This document shows positions 1 to 7,187 of a stretch of DNA of 11,964 bases, piece after piece. Each line of letters opens with the position of its first letter. The first letter of the stretch is position 1. The notes below the pieces were generated by a model. That model did not search any database and had not been told where the DNA came from. It was given only the letters and a program-made list of their open reading frames with translations. The stretch is from positions 1 to 11,964 of the forward strand of contig DDUQ01000115.1 in NCBI GenBank assembly GCA_002344885.1, given 5' to 3'. The position numbers were made by a program, and so were the translations under genes. The DNA comes from Comamonadaceae bacterium UBA2334 (lineage in GTDB: Bacteria; Pseudomonadota; Gammaproteobacteria; Burkholderiales; Burkholderiaceae_C).

Positions 1-1319
1 ACGAGTACGACTCGGACAAGATGGCCGACGTACTGGGTGCCGCCCAAGGCTTTGAACCCACCCACGACCCCGAGCAAGCCGACCTGATCCTGTTCAACAC
101 CTGTTCGGTGCGCGAGAAAGCCCAGGAGAAAGTGTTTTCCGATCTGGGCCGTGTCAAACACCTCAAGAAAAAGGGCGTGCTCATTGGCGTGGGGGGCTGC
201 GTGGCCAGCCAGGAGGGGGCAGCCATCATCGAGCGCGCGCCTTACGTCGATGTGGTGTTCGGCCCGCAGACGCTGCACCGGCTGCCCGAGATGCTCAAGG
301 CCCGCGAACGGCTGGCCAAACCACAGGTGGACATCAGCTTCCCCGAAATCGAAAAATTTGACCACCTGCCACCCGCACGCGTGGAGGGCGCATCAGCCTT
401 CGTGTCCATCATGGAAGGGTGCTCCAAATACTGCAGCTACTGTGTGGTGCCCTACACACGCGGCGAAGAAGTCAGCCGCCCGTTCGACGACGTGCTGGTG
501 GAAGTCGCCGGGTTGGCCGAACAGGGCGTGAAAGAAGTCAACCTACTGGGTCAGAACGTCAACGCCTACCGTGGTGCCATGGGCGACAGTGGCGAAATCG
601 CCGATTTTGCGCTCCTCCTGGAGTACGTTGCCGACATCCCCGGCATCGAGCGCATCCGCTACACCACGAGCCACCCGAACGAGTTCACACAGCGGCTGAT
701 CGATGCCTACGGCAAGATCCCCAAGCTGGTCAGCCACCTTCACCTGCCCGTGCAGCACGGCTCGGACAAAATCCTGATGGCCATGAAGCGCGGCTACACG
801 GCACTGGAATACAAGAGCACCATCCGCAAGCTGCGCGCGGTGCGCCCGGACATCAGCCTGTCCAGCGATTTCATCGTCGGCTTCCCCGGCGAGACCGACG
901 ATGACTTTGCCAGGATGATGAAGCTCATCGAAGACGTGGGCTTCGACGCGTCGTTCAGCTTCATCTTCAGCCCCCGCCCAGGCACACCTGCCGCCAACCT
1001 GGCCGACGACACGCCGCACGAGGTCAAACTCAAACGCCTGCAGCACCTGCAAGCCACCATTGAAGCGAACGTGGCCCGCATCAGCGCCAGCCTGGAAGGC
1101 TCGGTTCAGCGCATCCTGGTCGAAGGCCCTTCGCGCCGGAACGCGGCCGAACTGATGGGGCGCACCGAATGCAACCGCATCGTCAACTTCCCCGCTGGAC
1201 CGCACCCCGAACGGCTGACCGGCCAGATGATCGATGTGACGATCACCGAAGCCAAACCGCACTCCCTGCGGGGCGAGGTGCACACCACCGAAACCACCAC
1301 AGCCGGAGCCGACGCATGA
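1..1319 (+). CDS. miaB: tRNA-2-methylthio-N6-dimethylallyladenosine synthase MiaB (5' end outside window)
   Basis: A radical SAM methylthiotransferase that adds the 2-methylthio group to N6-isopentenyladenosine at position 37 of tRNAs reading UNN codons. The reading frame is open from base 3 (residues EYDSDKMADVL), just after the TFGCQMN stretch expected in this family. The first of three N-terminal cluster cysteines is therefore missing only because the window starts late; the ATG at 21 is internal. The other two N-terminal cysteines are at 102-104 (NTCSVREK) and 198-200 (GGCVASQ). The radical SAM CxxxCxxC motif is CSKYCSYC, with cysteines at 420, 432 and 441, followed by the usual VVPYTRG. 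A TRAM domain occupies roughly the last 70 residues, from about 1100. The 438 residues present fit a family length near 450. The stop overlaps the start of the next gene by four bases, which suggests coupled translation. Identification is firm. Confidence 0.97.
   Translation, partial: EYDSDKMADVLGAAQGFEPTHDPEQADLILFNTCSVREKAQEKVFSDLGRVKHLKKKGVLIGVGGCVASQEGAAIIERAPYVDVVFGPQTLHRLPEMLKARERLAKPQVDISFPEIEKFDHLPPARVEGASAFVSIMEGCSKYCSYCVVPYTRGEEVSRPFDDVLVEVAGLAEQGVKEVNLLGQNVNAYRGAMGDSGEIADFALLLEYVADIPGIERIRYTTSHPNEFTQRLIDAYGKIPKLVSHLHLPVQHGSDKILMAMKRGYTALEYKSTIRKLRAVRPDISLSSDFIVGFPGETDDDFARMMKLIEDVGFDASFSFIFSPRPGTPAANLADDTPHEVKLKRLQHLQATIEANVARISASLEGSVQRILVEGPSRRNAAELMGRTECNRIVNFPAGPHPERLTGQMIDVTITEAKPHSLRGEVHTTETTTAGADA
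1305..1308 (+). promoter_or_regulatory. ribosome binding site for the methyltransferase gene
   Basis: GGAG lies seven bases upstream of the ATG at 1316, inside the last codons of miaB. It supports that ATG, which overlaps the miaB stop, over in-frame starts further upstream that would overlap miaB extensively. Confidence 0.6.
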
Positions 1320-2056
1320 CTGGCCACCATGCACCCCTGGTGTCGAACGAGCTGGATGCCCTGGCAGCCATGCTGCCGTTGCAACACCTGGCACAACACA
1401 ATGCCGCCGTCAGGGTGATCGAACTCGGCTGTGGCAATGCGCGGCTGGTGCGAGAAATGCTGGAATTAGGTCTTGCGCGGGACGTCACCGCGCTGGAAAC
1501 AGACACGCGCCAGCATGCCGCCAACGTTGCCAAACCAACATCCAACCTGACCTTCCTGTTGGCCAGCGCGGCCGCCGTGCCTTGTGGCGATGCCAGCTTT
1601 GATCTGGCCTTGATGCTCAAGAGCCTGCACCACGTGCCCATGCACCAGATGGGACTTGCCCTGAACGAGGTCGCGCGGGTGCTCAAACCGGGCGGATGGT
1701 TCTACGTCTCCGAACCCGTGTACGACGGTGCCCTGAACGACATCGTCAAACTGTTCAACGACGAGTATCTGGTGCGTATGTCGGCCCAGCTGGCGCTCGA
1801 TGAAGCACTGGACCGCCACGACAGCCCCTGGAAGTCGCTACAGGAAGAACGCTTCGACATGCCCGCCCGCTTTGCCGATTGGGCCGATTTTGAAACGCGG
1901 ATGCTTTACCCGACTTTCGCGAACCATCAGATCGACGGACAAAAACTGGCGACGATTCGCGAAGCGTTCGACCGCTACGCCGCCCAGCACGGCTCTGCCA
2001 GCGGGGTTCGGTTCACGCGCCCGATGCACGTCAGGCTGCTGCAAAAAGTCGCCTGA
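1316..2056 (+). CDS. class I SAM-dependent methyltransferase, substrate unknown
   Basis: A predicted 246-residue cytoplasmic methyltransferase of the Methyltransf_11/UbiE-like type. The SAM-binding motif I is VIELGCGNAR (residues 34-43) and the acidic end of strand 2 is ALETD (59-63). A strand-4 segment follows, DASFDLALM (92-100), then the strand-5 region RVLKPGGWFYVSEPV (121-135). This order is typical of the Rossmann-fold methyltransferases. The C-terminal third (about 140-246) is predicted helical with many aromatic residues and probably holds the substrate site; I recognise no family-specific motif there. There is no signal peptide or membrane segment. The ATG overlaps the miaB stop by four bases and has a GGAG site, so the two are probably co-translated. 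That context suggests, but does not show, a tRNA or related small-molecule substrate. The gene ends 12 bases before the stop of the opposing gene. Confidence 0.85.
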   Translation: MTGHHAPLVSNELDALAAMLPLQHLAQHNAAVRVIELGCGNARLVREMLELGLARDVTALETDTRQHAANVAKPTSNLTFLLASAAAVPCGDASFDLALMLKSLHHVPMHQMGLALNEVARVLKPGGWFYVSEPVYDGALNDIVKLFNDEYLVRMSAQLALDEALDRHDSPWKSLQEERFDMPARFADWADFETRMLYPTFANHQIDGQKLATIREAFDRYAAQHGSASGVRFTRPMHVRLLQKVA

Positions 2057-2068
2057 ACTGCGCTGCCG

Positions 2069-2794
2069 TCAACGCGGTGGCCGGTCAGGCTTGTCCGGCG
2101 GCAGCACCACAGCCGGCGGTGCGTCAGGTGCTTGCGCCGGCGCGTTTTCTGCACCGGCAGGCGATTTCTGCAGGTACCGACGGTCTGACCAGGTGGCCAG
2201 CCACTCGGGTTTGAAGGCCACAAAGATGGCGACGATCATGCCGGTCAGCACCGCGTCGCCCCATGCCATCAACCACCGGGCAACCAAGGCTTCCTCAGCG
2301 GTGACGCTGCCTACGAGGTGATGCGCCCACTCGTACAACACACCCGCACCGAACATGCACAAGGCCGTGCCGAGAAAGCCTCGCCCGAAAATGTAGACAA
2401 ACACCTGTGATGGCAGCCACCGCCGCAGCACAGCGCCCACCAACACAGCGGCCCCGGCTGGCATCAGGCCCATCCAGACCCACTGCGACAGCCAGGCCTC
2501 GAAAGACAACTGCCCTGCGACCCACGTCACGCCGGCCACACACGACAGTGCAACCACCGCCAGCGGCCAGCCCAGCATCAGCGTGAGCAAGCTGGCCCCG
2601 GACAGTTGAACAGCCACACCACCGGCCTGCAGCGTGCTGGGCAACATCTGTGGCAACACCCAGAACCACGGCAGGAGCACCACACCGGCCAGAAAAGGGC
2701 TGAGCAAAGGGCCTTTCAGCATCCGCCACGGCCGAAACCAACCCGCCAACACCACCGTCAGCAGAGCAAAGGCCAGTTCAGCGTCGTGCAGCAT
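2069..2794 (-). CDS. CbiM-family / COG3235-like integral membrane protein
   Basis: A predicted 241-residue inner membrane protein. About seven hydrophobic segments are visible, near residues 5-22, 30-48, 60-77, 78-94, 101-122, 131-155 and 168-194. The C-terminal signature WGDAVLTGMIVAIFVAFKPEW, followed by a DRRYL end, resembles the proteobacterial proteins annotated as 'energy-coupling factor ABC transporter permease' (CbiM superfamily, COG3235). That annotation comes from distant similarity to cobalt/nickel permeases. No CbiN, CbiQ or CbiO partner is present here, so a metal-transport role is unproven. The tail from residue 211 is rich in proline and alanine and probably disordered. I chose ATG 2794 because hydrophobic sequence begins right after it; the longer open frame upstream runs into ffh and is low-complexity. 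There is no clear Shine-Dalgarno site. The gene lies 44 bases downstream of ffh on the same strand and may be read through from it. Confidence 0.75.
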   Translation of the reverse strand: MLHDAELAFALLTVVLAGWFRPWRMLKGPLLSPFLAGVVLLPWFWVLPQMLPSTLQAGGVAVQLSGASLLTLMLGWPLAVVALSCVAGVTWVAGQLSFEAWLSQWVWMGLMPAGAAVLVGAVLRRWLPSQVFVYIFGRGFLGTALCMFGAGVLYEWAHHLVGSVTAEEALVARWLMAWGDAVLTGMIVAIFVAFKPEWLATWSDRRYLQKSPAGAENAPAQAPDAPPAVVLPPDKPDRPPR

Positions 2795-2838
2795 CGGGGG
2801 CAAACGCTTTGGAATCAAAACCAGCCGATGAACCGCGT

Positions 2839-4233
2839 TCAACCCATGCCGGGGAACTTGGGCAGGCCCATGCCCTTCATGCCACCCATGCGTTTCATCA
2901 TCTTCATGAGGCCGCCGCCCTTCATCTTTTTCATCATGCTCTGCATCTGCTCGAACTCCTTGAGCAGACGGTTGACCTCCTGCACATGCACGCCCGCGCC
3001 GGCGGCGATTCGGCGCTTGCGTGTGGCCTTTATGAGCTCGGGCTTGCGACGCTCCTGCGGCGTCATGCTGCAAATGATGCCCTCCTTGCGCTTAATGTCT
3101 TTTTCAGCACGGCTCAGGTCGGCATCGGTGGCCTTGCCGGCCAGTTGGCTGGGCAGCTTGTCCATCAGGCTGGACAGGCCGCCCATGTTTTTCATCTGGC
3201 GAATCTGCTCCAGGAAATCGGCCAGGTCGAAGTTGTCGCCCGACTTGAGCTTGGCCGCCATTTTCTGGGCGGCTGCCATGTCCACATTGGCCGTGACCTG
3301 CTCGACCAGCGCCAGGATGTCGCCCATGCCCAGTATGCGTCCGGCATGGCGCTCGGCATCGAAGGCCTCCAGCCCGTCGATTTTTTCGCTCACGCCTGCA
3401 AACTTGATGGGCACACCAGTCACATGCCGCACCGACAGGGCCGCACCACCGCGCGAGTCACCGTCCGTCTTGGTCAACACAATGCCTGTCAGCGGCAGCG
3501 CTTCCTTGAAGGCCTTGGCGGTGTTGACCGCATCCTGGCCCTGCATCGCATCAACCACGAACAGTGTTTCAACGGGCTTGACCGCCGCATGCAGTGCCTT
3601 GATTTCGGCCATCAGCGCTTCGTCGATGGCCAGGCGGCCAGCGGTGTCAACCAGCAGCACGTCAAAGTAGTGCTTGCGGGCATAGTCCAGTGCCGCCAGT
3701 GCAATGTCCACCGGCTTCTGGTCCGGGCTCGACGGGAACCACTCGGCCCCCGCCTGGGCCGTCACGGTTTTCAGCTGCTCGATGGCGGCAGGCCGGTACA
3801 CGTCGCCCGATACTGTCAGCACCTTTTTCTTGCGCTTTTCAATCAGGTGTTTGGCCAGCTTGGCGGTGGTGGTGGTCTTTCCCGCCCCCTGCAAGCCCGC
3901 CATCAGCACCACCGCAGGCGGTTGCGCGGCCAGGTTGATGTCGTGCAGCGAACGGGCATCGCCCTCGCCACCACTCATGGTCGCCACCAGCTCGCGGTTG
4001 ACCACTGCCACCAGCGCCTGCCCAGGGGTGAGCGAGCCCACCACATCCTGGCCCAACGCCTTTTCCTTGACCCTGGCAATGAATTCGCGCACCACAGGCA
4101 AGGCCACATCGGCTTCGAGCAAAGCCATGCGCACCTCGCGCAGCATGTCGGCCACGTTGCTTTCGGTGATGCGGGCCTGCCCCCGCATTTCTTTCACGAT
4201 GCGGGAAAGTTTGTCAGATAGGGCTGATGCCAT
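2839..4233 (-). CDS. ffh: signal recognition particle protein Ffh (SRP54)
   Basis: The GTPase and signal-sequence-binding subunit of the bacterial SRP. With 4.5S RNA it carries translating ribosomes to FtsY at the inner membrane. The 464-residue product has a complete N-G-M layout. The helical N domain is about residues 1-90. The G domain has the P-loop GLQGAGKT (113-120), DTAGR (196-200) and TKTDGD (254-259) followed by the RGGAAL closing loop. The methionine-rich M domain runs from about 330 and includes the RRKPELI and RKRRIAAGAGVHVQEVNRLL segments that contact RNA, then a Met/Gly/Lys-rich end. The start is ATG 4233 (MASALSDKLS), the usual family N-terminus, with GGAAG nine bases upstream; the open frame extends 17 codons further without support. 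ffh is divergent from the ypjD-like gene, the same neighbour it has in Escherichia coli. No 4.5S RNA gene is visible in the window. Confidence 0.98.
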   Translation of the reverse strand: MASALSDKLSRIVKEMRGQARITESNVADMLREVRMALLEADVALPVVREFIARVKEKALGQDVVGSLTPGQALVAVVNRELVATMSGGEGDARSLHDINLAAQPPAVVLMAGLQGAGKTTTTAKLAKHLIEKRKKKVLTVSGDVYRPAAIEQLKTVTAQAGAEWFPSSPDQKPVDIALAALDYARKHYFDVLLVDTAGRLAIDEALMAEIKALHAAVKPVETLFVVDAMQGQDAVNTAKAFKEALPLTGIVLTKTDGDSRGGAALSVRHVTGVPIKFAGVSEKIDGLEAFDAERHAGRILGMGDILALVEQVTANVDMAAAQKMAAKLKSGDNFDLADFLEQIRQMKNMGGLSSLMDKLPSQLAGKATDADLSRAEKDIKRKEGIICSMTPQERRKPELIKATRKRRIAAGAGVHVQEVNRLLKEFEQMQSMMKKMKGGGLMKMMKRMGGMKGMGLPKFPGMG

Positions 4234-4353
4234 GGGGCGAAGCTTCCGGTGTGGGCGTGAATACGGACGACTGCGGCCGGGCAAACCGCATCGGCAGCAG
4301 GAGAAGCCAACCCGGCAGCCTGCAAAAGGCTGACAGGCCGTTAAACTGTGGCC
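4234..4353. promoter_or_regulatory. divergent intergenic region between ffh and the ypjD-like gene
   Basis: This 120-base gap separates two divergently read genes and so should hold the promoters of both, making it the largest non-coding stretch in the window. I could not pick convincing -35/-10 pairs for either direction. It contains a short perfect inverted repeat, CAGCCT (4316-4321) and AGGCTG (4327-4332) around GCAAA, 21 bases before the ypjD-like ATG. Its function is unknown. The assignment as a promoter region is from gene arrangement only. Confidence 0.45.
4243..4247 (-). promoter_or_regulatory. ribosome binding site of ffh
   Basis: Read on the minus strand this is GGAAG, nine bases upstream of the ATG at 4233. 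It supports that ATG over the longer in-frame opening to 4284. Confidence 0.5.
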
Positions 4354-5151
4354 ATGATTTTAGCTGTCAGCCCCCTCATGATGACCGTGCTGTCCGTGGC
4401 GGCAGCGCTGGGTTATGCCGCCGTTGCACTGGTACAGCGGCACAGCGGGCCTGCCGTCACCCGCAACGGGCTGACCGTCGCCTGGCTGCTCCATGCGGTG
4501 GTGCTGGCCAGCAGCCTGCTCACGGTGCCGCCCACTTTCGGCTTCGGCCCTGCACTGTCGGTCACTGCGTGGCTGGTTCTGCTCGTTTATGCGATTGAAA
4601 GCCACATTTACCCCCAGCTCAAGGCCAAGACACCGCTGCTGGCCCTCGGCATGGTGGCCGTGCTGATCGCGCTGCTGTTTCCGGGCTCGCCCTATCCGGC
4701 TGTGAGCACGCCCTGGTTGCCCATTCACTGGGCATTGGGCATTGCCGCTTACGGGCTGATTGCCGCTGCAGTGGTGCACGCATGGTGGATGCAGCGCACC
4801 GAAAAAGCCATGCGTCACATCACGGTCGGGAACGAACCGGGCATTCCCCTGCTGGCCATCGAACGGTTGACGTTTCGCTTCGTCACAGCAGGCTTCGTGC
4901 TGCTGACCGCCACTTGGGTGGCCGGGTGGGGGTTTTCCGAACAGTTGTACGGCAAGGCCATGACCTGGGATCACAAGCGAGTCTTCACCCTGCTGTCATG
5001 GTGTGTGTTTGCCGTGCTGCTGGCGGGGCGCTGGAAGCTCGGCTGGCGCGGACGCACTGCCACGCGGATGCTGTACGCCGGCTCAGGCCTGCTGCTGCTG
5101 GCCTATGTCGGGTCGCGTTTCGTGATGGAAGTGCTGCTGCACAAAGCCTGA
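4354..5151 (+). CDS. ypjD: YpjD/CcsA-type cytochrome c assembly family inner membrane protein
   Basis: A 265-residue polytopic membrane protein of the cytochrome c assembly superfamily (CcsA/CcmC/CcmF-like, PF01578), closest in kind to E. coli YpjD. About eight hydrophobic segments are visible, near residues 5-27, 40-58, 66-86, 93-110, 122-145, 173-193, 208-226 and 240-261. Histidines that could serve as heme ligands sit at H47 (WLLHAVV), H125 (LPIHWAL) and H207 (TWDHKRVF). The C-terminal GWRG...LLAYVGSRFVMEV is characteristic of the YpjD group. YpjD is not established as a cytochrome c maturation factor, so the family name should not be read as a proven role. ATG 4354 is preferred; GTG 4348 and ATG 4378 are in-frame alternatives. 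The gene lies opposite ffh, as in E. coli, and is followed after 10 bases by the small PP0621-like gene, which suggests an operon. Confidence 0.88.
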   Translation: MILAVSPLMMTVLSVAAALGYAAVALVQRHSGPAVTRNGLTVAWLLHAVVLASSLLTVPPTFGFGPALSVTAWLVLLVYAIESHIYPQLKAKTPLLALGMVAVLIALLFPGSPYPAVSTPWLPIHWALGIAAYGLIAAAVVHAWWMQRTEKAMRHITVGNEPGIPLLAIERLTFRFVTAGFVLLTATWVAGWGFSEQLYGKAMTWDHKRVFTLLSWCVFAVLLAGRWKLGWRGRTATRMLYAGSGLLLLAYVGSRFVMEVLLHKA

Positions 5152-5161
5152 AAACAATCGC

Positions 5162-5404
5162 ATGAAGTACTTGCTGGTATTGCTGGTGGTGCTGTTCGGC
5201 ATCTGGCTTTGGAAACACAACCGCCAAGCCGCCCAGCGCCCATCCGACCTTCCCACCCCGCCACAGCCCAAGCGAACCCCGGTTGTGCCCGCCGACATGG
5301 TGGCTTGCCGCCATTGCGGCTTGCACCTGCCCCAGCACGAAGCCGTTGCGGGGCAGCAAGGTTTGTATTGCAGCGCGGCACACCGCTCTGCCCACGAAGG
5401 CTGA
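5162..5404 (+). CDS. small PP0621-family membrane-anchored protein with Cys/His metal-binding pattern
   Basis: An 80-residue protein of unknown function that I recognise as the PP0621 type found in betaproteobacteria. It begins with a hydrophobic segment, MKYLLVLLVVLFGIWLW (residues 1-17), which should be a membrane anchor, followed by a basic and proline-rich linker (18-44). The C-terminal part has CRHCG (C49, C52), then LYCSAAHR with C70 and H74. The CxxC...CxxxH spacing looks like a zinc-ribbon or treble-clef-like site. If the anchor is N-in, the zinc domain would be periplasmic; the basic residues after the helix (KHNR) favour a cytoplasmic C-terminus instead. The gene starts 10 bases after the ypjD-like stop and ends 79 bases before pilS, so it is probably part of the same transcript. 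No function should be assigned from the sequence alone. Confidence 0.8.
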   Translation: MKYLLVLLVVLFGIWLWKHNRQAAQRPSDLPTPPQPKRTPVVPADMVACRHCGLHLPQHEAVAGQQGLYCSAAHRSAHEG

Positions 5405-5483
5405 TGCGTGTCTGCGGCCGGCACAGGTCACGCAGCGTTCTCTGGCCACACCCCTTCAGGCCACGCATGTTCCGGCGCCGCCC

Positions 5484-7187
5484 ATGACAGCCCCGCTTTC
5501 CACCCCCTCCGATTTGCTGCCGCAGCCATCTGACGCCGTGGCGCAGCGCTCGCTGGAGCGGTTCTGGCGCGCCTTTACCCTGGCGCGGATGGGCGTGGCC
5601 GGGGTGCTGGTCATCCTGCAGATGCTGGTGCTGGCACTGGGCAGTTCGGACAGCCTGATCAGCCTCTCGCTCTGTTGCGCCTACCTGGTGGCCACAGCCG
5701 TGGCCCACCTGCGCATCCACCCCTTCCACCAGGCGGGCCAACGGCGCTGGCCCTGGCTGCCCACCATCGGTGTCGATGTGGCCACGTTTGCGATGCTGCA
5801 AATCGAGTTGCAAGGTGGGCTGAACTACACGCTGCTGTTTGGCATGCCCGTGCTCATGGCGGCCACTTTGGGGCCACAGCGGCGTGCGCTGGCCACTGCC
5901 GCCGGGGTCACCTTGTTTTTGCTCGGCGAAGCCAGCTGGAACGCCTGGCAACTGGCCAGCGATGCAACACCCCGCCTGCTGCAAACCGCGCTGACCGGCA
6001 CCGGCTACTTCCTGATGTCGGTGCTGGCTTACCAGCTTGCTGCCAGGCTGGCCAGAGAAGAAACCGCCGCAGAGGTCAACCAGCTGGCCGCACGCACGCA
6101 AACGGCGGTCAACAAGCTGATCATCGAAACCATGACCGACGGCGTGCTGGTGGCCGATCACCTGGGCCACATCCTGGCGGCCAACCCGTCCGCGCGACAA
6201 CTGCTGGGAGATGCCAGTGGCCCGGCACCCCAGCGGTTTTCGCTGGCCGAGGTTGCCGACTTCGCGCCCCTGATGGCCCTGGTCGCCCGAACCTGCCACG
6301 AACACCTCCCTCAGGAGGCCGAGATTTCATGCCAACCCACGCCCGACCTGAAGCAGCGCCTCAGGGTGCGCACACGCCCCACCGGCCCTGCGGCCGACAC
6401 CCCCGCAAACTCTGCAGCAGCGCCGGGCACCCGCGCACCGGGCCTGTGCGTCGTGTTCCTGGAAGACCTGCTGGAACTGGAAGCACGCGTGCGCGCCGAA
6501 AAACTGGCCAGCATGGGGCGCATGTCGGTTGCCGTGGCGCATGAAATCCGCAACCCGCTCGCCGCCATCTCGCAGGCCAACGGGCTGCTGCGCGAAGACC
6601 TGACCGATGCAGCACTACAAAAACTGTCGGACATGGTGGCAAGCCACACCCTGCGCCTGAACCGCATCGTGGATGACATCCTCAATGTCGTGCGCGTGCC
6701 CGGCCGCGCAGCTGCACAGGGACCCCTGATCGAACTGGACGCAGCGGTCCGTGAATGCCTGGATGAGTGGTGTGGCCAGCACCAGTGCGACCTGCGGGTG
6801 CGTTGCGAAACCGGCTGCCCCGGCGCACAGGTCCGGTTCGACCCCGAACACCTGCGCCGTGTGCTGGTGAACTTGCTGGACAATGCCAGCCGCTATGCCA
6901 GCCAGACCGAAGGCGCCATACGTATCGGCACCCGGCCCGACGCGTCCGGTGCATGGCGCCTCTCGGTCTGGAGTGACGGCGCGCAACTCGATGCCAGCAT
7001 CCGCCGCCACTTGTTCGAACCGTTCTTTTCATCGGAAAGCCGGTCGAGCGGCATGGGGCTGTACCTGTGCCGCGAGCTCTGCGAGCGCTACCATTCGACA
7101 CTGGACTACCAGCGCACCACACAGGGAGACACCATGGGCAACGAGTTTTACCTGCTGATCCCGGCAGACCGCAGTGCATCATCATGA
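5484..7187 (+). CDS. pilS: two-component sensor histidine kinase PilS
   Basis: The membrane sensor kinase that phosphorylates PilR to control type IV pilin transcription. The product is 567 residues. About six hydrophobic segments lie between residues 33 and 187, as in Pseudomonas PilS, which senses pilin in the membrane. A PAS-like region follows (about 205-300), then an Ala/Pro-rich linker (296-320). The dimerisation/phosphoacceptor domain carries VAHEIRNPL with His353. The catalytic domain has the N-box NLLDNASRY (463-471), the F-box FEPFFSSES (511-519) and the G2 box GMGLYL (523-528). The G1 region reads SDGAQ (497-501) rather than the common DNGxG, yet keeps the aspartate. ATG 5484 was chosen because the next in-frame ATG (residue 36) falls inside the first helix; it has no clear Shine-Dalgarno site. 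The stop overlaps the pilR start by four bases, which strongly supports the pairing. Confidence 0.92.
   Translation: MTAPLSTPSDLLPQPSDAVAQRSLERFWRAFTLARMGVAGVLVILQMLVLALGSSDSLISLSLCCAYLVATAVAHLRIHPFHQAGQRRWPWLPTIGVDVATFAMLQIELQGGLNYTLLFGMPVLMAATLGPQRRALATAAGVTLFLLGEASWNAWQLASDATPRLLQTALTGTGYFLMSVLAYQLAARLAREETAAEVNQLAARTQTAVNKLIIETMTDGVLVADHLGHILAANPSARQLLGDASGPAPQRFSLAEVADFAPLMALVARTCHEHLPQEAEISCQPTPDLKQRLRVRTRPTGPAADTPANSAAAPGTRAPGLCVVFLEDLLELEARVRAEKLASMGRMSVAVAHEIRNPLAAISQANGLLREDLTDAALQKLSDMVASHTLRLNRIVDDILNVVRVPGRAAAQGPLIELDAAVRECLDEWCGQHQCDLRVRCETGCPGAQVRFDPEHLRRVLVNLLDNASRYASQTEGAIRIGTRPDASGAWRLSVWSDGAQLDASIRRHLFEPFFSSESRSSGMGLYLCRELCERYHSTLDYQRTTQGDTMGNEFYLLIPADRSASS

Noticed and set aside
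543..1394. 283-codon minus-strand open frame opposite miaB
   Set aside because: Shadow of miaB; no motif, and it runs across the miaB/methyltransferase junction.
2809..4221. 470-codon open frame on the plus strand opposite ffh
   Set aside because: ffh on the minus strand is unmistakable. The antisense product is rich in His, Gln, Gly and Arg with no domain pattern, as expected for a shadow frame in GC-rich DNA.
5103..6305. 400-codon minus-strand open frame opposite the PP0621-like gene and pilS
   Set aside because: Composition is Gly/Gln/His/Arg-rich without motifs, and the opposite strand holds well-supported genes.
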